Notes: a model not told the origin generated them from the letters alone. DNA of 64,000 nucleotides from Methanobacteriota archaeon (GCA_016214785.1 JACRNV010000055.1:33972-97971); one strand, 5' to 3'. Shown: positions 44,506 through 52,933, counted from the first letter of the stretch. A program made the numbers and translations.

Positions 44506-45451
44506 GAAAAAATCACTCAAATACGAACACTTCAACACGTTGCTTGCTCATGACCATGCATCAGATTTCATGTCGACACCCCCCATAACACTTACGAAAG
44601 ATGCAACCATGGCCGAGGCAAAAGCGCTGATGCGTGATCACAGGATATCAGGGATACCAATAGTCGATGAGAAAGGTGCGTTAATAGGTCTTGTCACCTT
44701 GGAAAATATTATCATCGCACTTGAATACAATTACATGGGCGATCCGATTGAAAAACATATGGTAAGAGATGTCGTTTGCCTAACAGACGATATGGATGTC
44801 ACTACGGTAATCGAATATTTGATGACATATAATTATGGCAGGTATCCAGTTATCGATAAAAATAACAAAGTCGTTGGGGTCATTACGAATGGCGACCTGT
44901 CATTACACATCCTTGAGCGACTGGGAAATGTATATCTCCATGATAGAAGGCGCGATGAAATTTTGACACCGGGGAAAGGTGTCCTTGGTTCAGTTGCACT
45001 TGGAAGCGATGAATCTTTCTTTTATACTATAGATAGCCATGATCTTGACCTTGCAGGTCAAGGCTCCATTTTATTCAAAAGATTCTTACAAGTCCATGGA
45101 CTTCCTCCTGATGCTATCAGGCGTGCGAGTATTTCGCTGTACGAAGCAGAGGTAAACGTGGTATTGCACGCATATGGCAAAGGTGAGATAAGAGCATACT
45201 TGAAGGGGGGACAGGTGTTTATTTTAGTGACAGACAATGGCCCGGGCATAGACAACATTGAGTTGGCCATGGAACCGGGATATTCTACGGCCTCAGATGA
45301 GGTCAGGGCGCGCGGATTCGGTGCAGGGATGGGACTTCCAAACATAAAAAAATATGCTGATAAATTAGTAATATTATCAACCAACACTGGCGTAAAAATG
45401 GAAATGGTCATAGTTTCAGAAGATAAAGAAGGTAAACAACAGGTGGACTAA
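44492..45451 (+). CDS. CBS-domain pair fused to a histidine-kinase-type ATPase
   Basis: Protein of 319 residues. Two CBS domains fill residues of about 18-150 (MRDHRISGIPIVDEKGALIG and YNYGRYPVIDKNNKVVGVI), and an HATPase_c domain of the anti-sigma/GHKL type follows (EAEVNVVLHAYGKG, VTDNGPGIDN, GFGAGMGLPNIKKYAD). CBS domains usually sense adenine nucleotides, so energy-state sensing is plausible. No histidine phosphoacceptor domain is seen. The start at ATG 44492 follows GAGGAGAGG. Such proteins are known beside bacterial bifurcating hydrogenase genes; sigma factors are absent from archaea, so the partner must differ. Confidence 0.85.
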   Translation: MLASRKKSLKYEHFNTLLAHDHASDFMSTPPITLTKDATMAEAKALMRDHRISGIPIVDEKGALIGLVTLENIIIALEYNYMGDPIEKHMVRDVVCLTDDMDVTTVIEYLMTYNYGRYPVIDKNNKVVGVITNGDLSLHILERLGNVYLHDRRRDEILTPGKGVLGSVALGSDESFFYTIDSHDLDLAGQGSILFKRFLQVHGLPPDAIRRASISLYEAEVNVVLHAYGKGEIRAYLKGGQVFILVTDNGPGIDNIELAMEPGYSTASDEVRARGFGAGMGLPNIKKYADKLVILSTNTGVKMEMVIVSEDKEGKQQVD

Positions 45452-45452
45452 C

Positions 45453-46007
45453 TTGAGAACATTATCTGACCATATTTTTGACTTAATACAAAATTCAATA
45501 AATGCTGGGGCACAAAACATTCACGTTGTTGTGGAGGAGGACATTCCCAATAATTTATTTAAGATATGCATTAAGGACGATGGTCATGGTATTAAACCTG
45601 AGCATCTATCAAGGGTGAAGGATACCTTTTTCACGACACGCCCGCGCGGCAAACGCCATGTGGGGCTTGGCCTTGCTTTAATGGATGCCACCTGTCAACG
45701 TTCGGGCGGAAACCTAGCAATCGATTCAGAATATAGACGCGGTACGACAATAACCGCTACCATGAAGCACGATCATACTGATCGGCCACCCATCGGTGAT
45801 ATTCCAGATATGTTCGCCTCCCTGATGTCATCAACCGTAGAGAATAAAATATTATGGACGTTGGAACACATATACAACGGGAAGAGATACACTCTGAAGA
45901 ACCGAGCGACGAAAGATGACTTAAATCTATTTTCATACACAGAGCCTGGTGCGAGAGAGAAATTGTACGAATTAATAATTCGAAAAGAGGAAGAAATACA
46001 TCATTGA
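45453..46007 (+). CDS. GHKL ATPase-domain protein
   Basis: Protein of 184 residues that is mostly an HATPase_c domain: N box LIQNSINAGAQNIHV, G1 box IKDDGHGIKP and G2 box GLGLALMDATCQRSGG. It lacks CBS and histidine-phosphoacceptor domains. The last 70 residues are unassigned. TTG 45453 is the start, 1 base after the previous stop. It probably works with the preceding CBS/ATPase protein. Confidence 0.78.
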   Translation: MRTLSDHIFDLIQNSINAGAQNIHVVVEEDIPNNLFKICIKDDGHGIKPEHLSRVKDTFFTTRPRGKRHVGLGLALMDATCQRSGGNLAIDSEYRRGTTITATMKHDHTDRPPIGDIPDMFASLMSSTVENKILWTLEHIYNGKRYTLKNRATKDDLNLFSYTEPGAREKLYELIIRKEEEIHH

Positions 46008-46135
46008 AGAAGAGAAAGCAGGACTCGAACGGGTTTATTATTGTCCCTCAGTTACGTACTGCATTAGCCCATGTAAGCTCTACTCTCCATAAGAATTGAT
46101 TGGCCAGGTCTGTATGATTGGGCAGTCAGGTCAAG

Positions 46136-46204
46136 AGGTCGATGGTCGAGCAGGTGAAGGCGCTGGGGCCGAGCCTGTACAAAGGGGCGGTCACGAAATT
46201 CTAG
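46136..46204 (+). pseudogene. 3' remnant of mvhD
   Basis: These 22 codons and a stop read RSMVEQVKALGP then SLYKGAVTKF. The first 39 bases match the end of the MvhD domain at 60517-60555 at all but the last base or two, including silent positions. No start or cysteine motif precedes them; the upstream sequence is unrelated. The stub has the GC-rich codon use of the host genes. I read it as the tail of a resident mvhD left when the block to its left was inserted or swapped in. Confidence 0.75.
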
Positions 46205-46260
46205 CCTTCAGGCTAAGTTGAATGTCAAATGTGCGTAAAGGGTTTGGCGGAGCGCCGCGC

Positions 46261-47712
46261 CTAGTTGCTCATATCGGCCACGACATCGCCCTTTGCGTCC
46301 CTTATCTCCAGGCGGATGGCAATCGCGTTCAGTTTGTGCGTCGCGCAGCTCAGGCACGGGTCGTACGCGCGCACTGCCATCTCGACCTTGTTTAGAATGC
46401 CCTGGTCGTAGCGGCCGTTCTTTATCATCGTGGTCGCTGCTTGCCTCACGGACATGTTGATGGGCGCGTTGTTGTGGGTCGTCCCCACGATGAGGTTCGC
46501 CCTCTTCACGAGCCCCTTCTCGTCCGTTTCATAGTCGTGGATCAGCGTCCCCCTCGGGGCCTCGACGCAGCCCACGCCTCTAGCAGCTCTGGGCTTCGCC
46601 TCGACCCTCGTGTCCTTGCTGGTTATCTCCGGGTCGTTCAGCAGCTCCACGGCCAGCTCGGCGTGGTGCAGCAGCTCGATGAGCCTTGCATAGTTGTAGA
46701 GCAGAGTGTGCTGGGCCGGCCTGCCGAAGGCCTTCCTGAACTCTTCGAGCTCGGCCTGGGCGAGCGGCGTAGAGAGCCTCTCTGCCACGTTCATCCTCGC
46801 CAGCGTATTGGTCCGGTAGATTCCTTTCGGGCTCTCCAAATTCATGTCGAAGCCCTCGCCCCACGACTTGGCGTACGGGAATTTCATGTAGGACCATGGC
46901 AGGATCTTCTCGCTTATGTAATCTGTGTACTTGTCGTATGCGAAGTCCTGGAACGTGCCGTCCGGCTTCATCAACCGCAGTTTGCCGTCGTAGGTGTCGA
47001 ACGTGCCGTCGGGAGTGACCGTGCCCATGAATCCGGTCTTGATAGTGCCGATGGTCTTGATGGCGTCCATGTACTTGGGGAAGATGCTCTCCTTGGAGAA
47101 CTTCATCGCGAACTTGGCGAACTCCAATACCTCGTTGGCCATGGGCAGCATCATTTGCCGCTGCGATTCGGTCAGCGGTTTGCTGTAGCCGCCAGGCACT
47201 GACGTGACTGGGTGTATCGACTTCCCCGACACTATCGAGAGCATCTTCGCGCCCAGGTGCCTGTTCCTCACCACGGCCTTCCCTATCTCCGGGTTGGCCT
47301 GCGCGATCCCTATGACGTTCCTGACCTTGTAGTCGGCGTCAGGGCCCATCACGAAGTCCGGCCCCGCGAGGAAGAAGAAGTGCAGGATGTGCTCCTCCGT
47401 GTATGCGATGGCGTTGCACAGTTTCCTGAGATTCACGCCTGCGGGGGGCGGTGTCGCGCCAAAAACAGCGTCACATGCTTTCGAAGAGGCGAGGTGGTGC
47501 GACCACGGGCAGACGCCGCAGATGCTCGTCACGATCCTCGGCATCTCCTCGACGGGTCTGCCCTCGGTGAACTTCTCGAACCCCCTCAGCTCGACTGTGT
47601 GGAAATGCGTGTCCGCCACGTTCCCCGCGTCGTCCAGTTGTACGGTGATCTTGGCATGCCCCTCGAGTCTCGTTACAGGGGCTATCGTCAATGTCTTTCC
47701 CATTTCACTCAC
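46261..47712 (-). CDS. mvhA: F420-non-reducing [NiFe] hydrogenase large subunit
   Basis: Group 3c-type hydrogenase catalytic subunit of 483 residues. Nickel ligands are visible in the N-terminal RLEGH...ICGVCPWSHHLA motifs (ICGVC near residue 64) and the C-terminal DPCLSCATH, which is followed by about 22 residues. In group 3c the enzyme splits H2 and passes electrons through MvhG and MvhD to HdrA. The start overlaps the mvhG stop as ATGA. No mvhD follows directly, but three other MvhD units in the window could serve. Confidence 0.94.
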   Translation of the reverse strand: MSEMGKTLTIAPVTRLEGHAKITVQLDDAGNVADTHFHTVELRGFEKFTEGRPVEEMPRIVTSICGVCPWSHHLASSKACDAVFGATPPPAGVNLRKLCNAIAYTEEHILHFFFLAGPDFVMGPDADYKVRNVIGIAQANPEIGKAVVRNRHLGAKMLSIVSGKSIHPVTSVPGGYSKPLTESQRQMMLPMANEVLEFAKFAMKFSKESIFPKYMDAIKTIGTIKTGFMGTVTPDGTFDTYDGKLRLMKPDGTFQDFAYDKYTDYISEKILPWSYMKFPYAKSWGEGFDMNLESPKGIYRTNTLARMNVAERLSTPLAQAELEEFRKAFGRPAQHTLLYNYARLIELLHHAELAVELLNDPEITSKDTRVEAKPRAARGVGCVEAPRGTLIHDYETDEKGLVKRANLIVGTTHNNAPINMSVRQAATTMIKNGRYDQGILNKVEMAVRAYDPCLSCATHKLNAIAIRLEIRDAKGDVVADMSN

Positions 47713-48662
47713 GCTCCTGGTTTCTTGGGCAGCGGTCTGAGCCTGTTCTGCGCCCCGATATATCTGTTTAAGGTCGCCCTCCGGTCCTCAACCTGTTGGG
47801 GGTTCAGCCCGATCGACGAGAGCGCGCCCATCATGTCCACCATCGGGTTCGCGCCCTTCCGGATGGGCCCCATGCATCCTCTGCAGGTCATGCCGCCCTT
47901 GATGCACCTGGGTATGTTGTCCTCTTTATCGTCCATCGGCTTCCCGCAGCCCGCGTGGGTCACGGGCCCGAGGCAGAGGAACCCCTGCTCCATGAAGCAT
48001 CGGGTGTTACCCCAGTTGTTCTGATCGAAATCCATCGACTTGAGCGGCCTGACGATGGCACCGCCGGAGGCTTTCTTCTCCCTCTTGGTGGGGCAGTCGT
48101 CGCACACGCTCCTCTCTGGGAGCTCGAAAGGCTTGCCTTCTAGCACGGCAGTCAAAGCCTCCACGATGAGCTTCGGCGAGGTGGGGCATCCGGGGATGTA
48201 CGCGTCGACCTTCACAATCTCGTCGAGGGCGTATACCCTGTCCAGCAATGGCGGCAGTTTGTCCTTTGGCGTGTCGGACGGCTCGGTGCTCACGGACTGT
48301 CTGTAAACCTTGTCATAGAGGTCCGCAACTGTGTCCATGTTAGCCAGGGCCGGTATGCCGCCGAAGCAGGCGCACGAGCCCAGGGCGATGAGGGTCTTGC
48401 ATCTTTTCCGCATCTCCTCGACCACGTGCTTCTCCTTCTCGTTCCTTACGCCTCCGGAAACGATCCCGACGTCCGCCACGGGGATATCGATGGCCTTCGG
48501 ATCCCCTTCTCCGGTCTGGCCGTGGTACTTGTGGTCCATCAACACCGGCATGTGGACGAACTCAAGGCTCGGTAGAAGGGCCAGGAGCGGCTCGCCGATG
48601 TCGAGGATGGTCACCTCACAGCCTCCACAAATGTTCAACCATTCCTCTGCAACTTTCGCCAT
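47709..48662 (-). CDS. mvhG: F420-non-reducing hydrogenase small subunit
   Basis: Iron-sulfur small subunit of 317 residues. The proximal-cluster motif WLNICGGCEVTILDIGEPL is at the N-terminus, with GSCACFGGIPAL and GCPTSPKLIVEAL following. Further cysteines occur in CDDCPTKRE, CLGPVTHAGCGKP and CIKGGMTCRGCMGP. ATG 48662 is preferred since GGGGAGGCG lies a few bases upstream; ATG 48677 is the other candidate. It is the first gene of the leftward mvhGA pair. Confidence 0.93.
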   Translation of the reverse strand: MAKVAEEWLNICGGCEVTILDIGEPLLALLPSLEFVHMPVLMDHKYHGQTGEGDPKAIDIPVADVGIVSGGVRNEKEKHVVEEMRKRCKTLIALGSCACFGGIPALANMDTVADLYDKVYRQSVSTEPSDTPKDKLPPLLDRVYALDEIVKVDAYIPGCPTSPKLIVEALTAVLEGKPFELPERSVCDDCPTKREKKASGGAIVRPLKSMDFDQNNWGNTRCFMEQGFLCLGPVTHAGCGKPMDDKEDNIPRCIKGGMTCRGCMGPIRKGANPMVDMMGALSSIGLNPQQVEDRRATLNRYIGAQNRLRPLPKKPGA

Positions 48663-48737
48663 AGTACGCCTCCCCAAAGTTTAGCTTTTTTCACGCGGTT
48701 TTTCGTTTTGGAGCTATGTTGCCAGAGATTACTTTAG

Positions 48738-48747
48738 TATATATATA
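48738..48747. promoter_or_regulatory. Symmetrical TATA element between mvhG and the protease gene
   Basis: Ten alternating T and A bases lie between the divergent hydrogenase structural genes and the maturation protease gene. The run reads the same on both strands and could bind TBP in either direction, giving starts near 48715 leftward and 48770 rightward. Shared control of the enzyme and its protease would make sense. Confidence 0.5.
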
Positions 48748-48862
48748 CCTTTCTCCTTTCCGCTTGTTCAGCTTCCGTATGTCCTCGTGGTTATCATCCC
48801 TTTTAATACGGCCGCGTAGGAAGCGGAAGTTATTTCGGGACAGTACACCTTTCGGGTATGGG

Positions 48863-49399
48863 ATGACTGAAAACGACTGCCTCCCGGATTGGTACACAAA
48901 ATCCACCCTCGTCCTGGGGTGCGGGAACCCTCTGTTCGGCGACGACGGGTTCGGCCCCGCCGTTGCCGCCGCCCTTCAAAAACGAGCCACCCCGGAAGAC
49001 GTGCATGTCATGGACGTGGGCATAAGCGCGAGGGAGGTACTCTTCCCACTGGTCGTTGGCGAAACGCTGGTGAGGAATTTGATAATTATCGATGCCGTCG
49101 ACTTTGCCGACCGGGGGCGCGTGCCGGGCGAGATATTCGAGGTACCGATAGATGATATCCCCGCTGTGAAGTCGGACGACTTCTCGATGCACCAAGTAGC
49201 GTCGTCCAATTTGCTGAGGGAACTGAGGGACCGGCGCAACATTAAAGTAATCGTTTTGGCATGTCAGACCGGAAGCATCCCGGATCACGTGGCGCCGGGG
49301 CTATCGGGACCCGTGCGGGACGCGGTAGAGAAGATGTGCGAGTTTGTATTGAAGCGTTGGGGCGATAGAATTGACGGACACATTCAAGACGATGGATAG
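48863..49399 (+). CDS. Hydrogenase maturation endopeptidase
   Basis: Protease of the HyaD/HybD/FrhD family, about 178 residues, that clips the C-terminal tail of the large subunit after nickel insertion. Motifs are LGCGNPLFGDDGFGPAVA (with the metal-binding aspartate) at residue 18, MDVGISARE and IIDAVDFADRGRVPGE. ATG 48863 is the likely start; the open frame begins at 48716 but the upstream part lacks family sequence. It is divergent from mvhGA, whose product would be its target. Confidence 0.87.
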   Translation: MTENDCLPDWYTKSTLVLGCGNPLFGDDGFGPAVAAALQKRATPEDVHVMDVGISAREVLFPLVVGETLVRNLIIIDAVDFADRGRVPGEIFEVPIDDIPAVKSDDFSMHQVASSNLLRELRDRRNIKVIVLACQTGSIPDHVAPGLSGPVRDAVEKMCEFVLKRWGDRIDGHIQDDG

Positions 49400-49577
49400 C
49401 AAGAAGTACATGTGGGACGGCGTCACTTACGAGAACGTGGCGCTCACGGAGGAGACGAAGGCGAAGTACGAGAAGGAGGGGTTCGAAACCGCCTTGGTCC
49501 AAGAGAACGGCAAGTATCTCCTGTATACACGAAGGGTGCCGACGACGGTAACAGTCGAGGGGGCGCCCCCTCCGTAG
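49392..49577 (+). CDS. Small hypothetical protein of the hydrogenase locus
   Basis: Acidic and lysine-rich protein of 61 residues with no cysteines and no recognised motif (MDSKKYMWDGVTYENVALTE at the start, a proline-rich end). It overlaps the protease stop by 8 bases; TTG 49371 is an alternative start. The overlap and the host-like codon use support a real gene. A role in hydrogenase assembly is only a guess from position. Confidence 0.55.
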   Translation: MDSKKYMWDGVTYENVALTEETKAKYEKEGFETALVQENGKYLLYTRRVPTTVTVEGAPPP

Positions 49578-49667
49578 CGAGACAACCCGTTAACTCCCCT
49601 CGGAGATGTTTTTACTAAACACCAGTGAACGGTGGCGCGGTCAGCCAGGCTCTCGCGCGCTCCTGTA

Positions 49668-50102
49668 TTACTTCTTCGCCTTCTCGGTCCTTTCGATCTC
49701 CTTTCTGATCCAAGGCTCGACGTCCAGGCCGTGAATCAATGCCTTCAACTCTTCGTCCAGAGATGAAGGTTTAACAATCATTATCCATCCCCTCCCGTAG
49801 GGGTCTTTGTTTATGAGCGTGCAGTCCTGCTCGAGTTCTTCGTTCACTTTAATGATTTCCCCAGATAACGGCGAAACAAACTTGCCGACCCATTTAGCGG
49901 ATTGAATCTTTCCACAGGTCTCCCCCTGCGAGGCCGCGTCGCCCTCGAGCGGAAGATCGATGTATGTCGTGTCGCCTGCGCTTTTTTGGTAGAAATCGCT
50001 CATTCCTATCCTTGCGGTCCCGCCCGGCTCGGTCTTTACCCAGGCGTGCTCTTGATGATAATATAAATCGTCGGGCATATCGTATCCTTCTATCATCGCC
50101 AT
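49668..50102 (-). CDS. GcvH-like lipoyl carrier protein (LbpA candidate)
   Basis: Protein of 144 residues with the glycine-cleavage H-protein fold. The lipoylation region reads GKIQSAKWVGKFVSPLSG, where the lysine in SAKW is the probable lipoyl-lysine, followed by GEIIKVNEEL. Glycine cleavage P and T genes are absent here. Instead it heads a locus with HdrB, HdrC, HdrA, two lipoate ligases, LipT- and LipS-like genes, which is the company kept by lipoate-binding proteins of sulfur-oxidising Hdr-like (sHdr) systems. It may shuttle a substrate to the Hdr-like complex. It is divergent from the rest of the cluster. Confidence 0.82.
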   Translation of the reverse strand: MAMIEGYDMPDDLYYHQEHAWVKTEPGGTARIGMSDFYQKSAGDTTYIDLPLEGDAASQGETCGKIQSAKWVGKFVSPLSGEIIKVNEELEQDCTLINKDPYGRGWIMIVKPSSLDEELKALIHGLDVEPWIRKEIERTEKAKK

Positions 50103-50438
50103 TTCATCACCTCGTTCGGTTGCACCTTATCTTCCTCCGTAATGGAGGAGGTATTAATAAAATTTTGTATTATTATCTTCTGCGAATCGAACATAATATC
50201 GGACGAACGCGCTCGTCCGCGATTATATTTATATAGAAAATCATCATCTCTCTTTGTGGCTTAACATGTCCATGATAATAGGGCGCTCGAAAAATCGGAT
50301 GATGAGCATGCCCAATCGGCAGAGTCTTCTTGGCGGTTTCTTTGCATGTGCGCACTCAGGCATTATGTATATGTTCAATCGACACCCTATTTCTATGACG
50401 AGGGGCTATGATATGGCCGAATCGATTGAGGTGAAACT
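50103..50438. promoter_or_regulatory. Divergent control region between lipoyl carrier and glcD-like gene
   Basis: This 336-base gap contains a perfect inverted repeat, CGGACGA-acgcgc-TCGTCCG (50200-50219), a possible operator or hairpin, and a second small palindrome, CCTCC-gtaat-GGAGG, near 50131-50145 in the leader of the lipoyl carrier gene. TTTATATA at 50228-50235 and a weaker TATGTATATG near 50366 are TATA candidates for the rightward genes. A 58-codon ORF at 50266-50442 reads like noise. Confidence 0.5.
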
Positions 50439-51872
50439 ATGAAATCGGACATCGGGATGCTGAAGGCAATCGTGGGGGAAAGCGACGTTTCAGATGAGCT
50501 CGCCGACCTTTATGTCTATTCTTCAGACGCTTCCGTCCATCAGGCGCTGCCTTCGGTCGTCGTGAGGCCGAAGACCATCGAGGAAGTTCAGCAGGTCATG
50601 AGATACGCCAATGGGAATAGGGTGCCCGTCATAGCGAGGGGCGCGGGTTCAGGGATGTCGGGGCATGCGGTCCCGATCGACGGCGGCATTGTCCTTGACA
50701 TGAAGCGCATGAACCGCATCCTTGAGATTAAACCCGAAGATATCTTATGCAAGGTCGAGGTGGGCGTCGTCAACGATGAATTGAACAGGGTGTTGAAGCC
50801 ATATGGTTTCTTCTTCCCCCCGACCCCCTCGTCTGGGAACATCTGTACAATCGGTGGCATGATTGGCACAAATGCGTCCGGGAATCGAGCGGTTAAGTAC
50901 GGGGCGACGCGCGATTCGGTGCTGGGGCTGAAGGTCGTGCTGGCAAATGGCGACTTGGTCAAGTTGGGATCAAACACGAGGACCGATGCCTCTGGCTATC
51001 AACTCGCCAGGCTCATGGTCGGCTCGGAGGGAACTTTGGGCATTGTCGTCGAAGCGACGCTTCTCCTTTCCCCCCTCCCCAAATACCGCGCGATGGGGAT
51101 TGCCAATTTTGACAAGTTAGAGGACGCCGGAAGGGCAATATCCGACATCATATCTACTGGAATTACGCCTTCGATGCTTGAACTGATGGACAGCGTTGCA
51201 ATCACCGCAGTGAACAGAGCGCTCAACCTCGGGCTGCCCGACGTAGCCGCGATAGTGATCTTCGAATGCGATGGCATGGTAAAAGAGTCAGTGGGACACG
51301 ACATAGCCAACATCAGAAAGACATGCGAAAGACACAACGGCTCCGGAATCACGGTCAGCGACGATCCTAAGGAGATGGCACGAATATACGAAGGTCGGAA
51401 AAAACTGTTCCCATCGCTTTCGAGGTACGGCGAGGGACTGGTCTCCACACCTCTGGCGGATGACATGGCCGTCCCAATGTCGAAGATCGCCGATTGCGTC
51501 CAGGAGATTCACAAGGTCGCAAAACGCAACAATGTGATAATGAGCGCTTACGGTCACTGCGGCTCGGGGTTGATCCATACGAAGATAATGATGGACCCCA
51601 CAAAGGAGAGCCAGTGGGAGGACGCGAAACGAGCAGTCACCGAGATTTACGAGTACGTTTATAAGATTGGCGGGACGACTTCGGGCGAGCACGGGATCGC
51701 ACTGTCCAAGGCCCCTTCGTGGAAAGTGGAAAAGAAGGACTCCTTGGAGATGATGAGGGCGATAAAGAGGGCCCTCGACCCCCACAATATCCTGAACCCC
51801 CATAAATTGATGGATGCACCGGACGACTGGACGAAGGCCACCGCTCTTCGATACAACGTGAGGAGGGGATAG
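50439..51872 (+). CDS. GlcD-type FAD-linked 2-hydroxyacid oxidase
   Basis: FAD-binding type 4 (VAO/PCMH-fold) protein of 477 residues related to glycolate oxidase GlcD and D-lactate dehydrogenase. The FAD site shows IARGAGSGMSGHAVPIDGGI and GGMIGTNASGNRAVKYGATR; the C-terminal motif YGHCGSGLIH and the final GTTSGEHGIALSKA are family hallmarks. It should oxidise a D-2-hydroxyacid and give electrons to the iron-sulfur partner encoded 2 bases downstream. A GAGGTGA site precedes the ATG. The exact substrate is unknown. Confidence 0.88.
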   Translation: MKSDIGMLKAIVGESDVSDELADLYVYSSDASVHQALPSVVVRPKTIEEVQQVMRYANGNRVPVIARGAGSGMSGHAVPIDGGIVLDMKRMNRILEIKPEDILCKVEVGVVNDELNRVLKPYGFFFPPTPSSGNICTIGGMIGTNASGNRAVKYGATRDSVLGLKVVLANGDLVKLGSNTRTDASGYQLARLMVGSEGTLGIVVEATLLLSPLPKYRAMGIANFDKLEDAGRAISDIISTGITPSMLELMDSVAITAVNRALNLGLPDVAAIVIFECDGMVKESVGHDIANIRKTCERHNGSGITVSDDPKEMARIYEGRKKLFPSLSRYGEGLVSTPLADDMAVPMSKIADCVQEIHKVAKRNNVIMSAYGHCGSGLIHTKIMMDPTKESQWEDAKRAVTEIYEYVYKIGGTTSGEHGIALSKAPSWKVEKKDSLEMMRAIKRALDPHNILNPHKLMDAPDDWTKATALRYNVRRG

Positions 51873-51874
51873 GC

Positions 51875-52933
51875 ATGGGCGCTGGGCACCTAACACGATT
51901 GGAAGGAGAGATGAACACGTGCATTCGATGCGCCTACTGTTTTGAAAAATGCCCCGTCTTCAACGAACGGGGCTGGGATTCGGACGGAGCGAGGGGCAAG
52001 GTCATCCTTTCCTACGGCCTTTTGACCGGGCAACTGAAACCATCCAAATATGTTGCAGACAAGATGTTCCGATGCACCTGTTGCAGGGACTGCATTGAGC
52101 GGTGCCCGTCGAACGTGAACGTGATCGATATCGTGTCTTCCGCAAGGGCGGATCTCGTCGCCTCCGGGTTTGCCGGCGAGACGCATAAACAGGTAGTTGA
52201 AAATATAAAAAAGACGGGGAACATCTATGGTGATGCGGAGGTTGTCTCGCCCCTGAAAGAGGGAGAGACTCCTCTTTTTCTTGGATGTCAGTATTTGTCC
52301 AGGCCCAATAAAACAAAAAAATACATTGCGATATTAGAGAAACTGGGCATCCACCCCGAGGTCCAAAAAGAAGTCTGTTGCGGCTTCCCAATGGAGATAC
52401 TCGGTTTCAAGGCAGAATTCGAGTCCCATAAAGAAAAATTCTCTCAGTTTTTTCCACATAAGGGAGCAATCGCCCTCTGTCCCACCTGCACCGTCTTTTT
52501 GAAGGAGGGTTACGGGCTGGATGCCAAACACGTGTTGCAGGTGATATCGGAAAAAATACCTGAGGCGAAGCTAGGATTGAAGGTCACCTACCACGATCCC
52601 TGCGATTTTTCAAGAGGATTGAAAATCATAGACGAGCCCCGGAAGATATTGAAAAAATTGGGTGTTGAGATAGTAGAAATGAAAGACAGCAAGGTGCAGT
52701 CAGCATGTTGCGGCGGAGGCGGCGGGATTCTGATGTCGGACCCGTCTCTTTCCGATAGAATCGCAAAGAACCGGATAAGGCAGGCGATAGAGACGGGCGC
52801 CGACACTCTGATAACCTCTTGCCCGACGTGCGAGCAAGTGTTGAAAAAGGCGGCGACGGACGTGGGTGGGAGCGAGGGAAAAAATATTGCGGTGAGGAAC
52901 ATCGAGGACATCATCTGGATGGGGGTCAAGTAG
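51875..52933 (+). CDS. HdrD/GlcF-like iron-sulfur CCG-domain protein
   Basis: Electron-transfer partner of 352 residues. Two ferredoxin motifs, CIRCAYCFEKCP and CTCCRDCIERCP, are followed by two CCG domains: LFLGCQYLSRP, VCCGFPMEI and LCPTCTVFL; then YHDPCDFSRG, SACCGGGGGI and SCPTCEQVL. This is the layout of HdrD and GlcF, a fused HdrC-HdrB. Placed after the GlcD-type gene it likely passes hydroxyacid electrons to a disulfide, to a quinone-like carrier, or to the lipoyl protein. It abuts the next gene without a gap. Confidence 0.87.
   Translation: MGAGHLTRLEGEMNTCIRCAYCFEKCPVFNERGWDSDGARGKVILSYGLLTGQLKPSKYVADKMFRCTCCRDCIERCPSNVNVIDIVSSARADLVASGFAGETHKQVVENIKKTGNIYGDAEVVSPLKEGETPLFLGCQYLSRPNKTKKYIAILEKLGIHPEVQKEVCCGFPMEILGFKAEFESHKEKFSQFFPHKGAIALCPTCTVFLKEGYGLDAKHVLQVISEKIPEAKLGLKVTYHDPCDFSRGLKIIDEPRKILKKLGVEIVEMKDSKVQSACCGGGGGILMSDPSLSDRIAKNRIRQAIETGADTLITSCPTCEQVLKKAATDVGGSEGKNIAVRNIEDIIWMGVK

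Noticed and set aside
46128..46143. Sixteen bases shared with the NfnB module at 57189
   Set aside because: A single 16-base match is expected about once by chance in a window of this size, and the flanks do not align.
31455..46204. Insertion by a transposon, integrase or provirus
   Set aside because: No transposase, recombinase, terminal repeats, target duplication or split tRNA is visible at the edges; recombination between hdrA/mvhD copies explains the borders better.
50266..50442. Small ORF ahead of the GlcD-type gene
   Set aside because: It follows a TATA box, but its product has no pattern, many methionines and odd composition, and it reads through the ribosome site of the next gene. 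It is more likely leader sequence.
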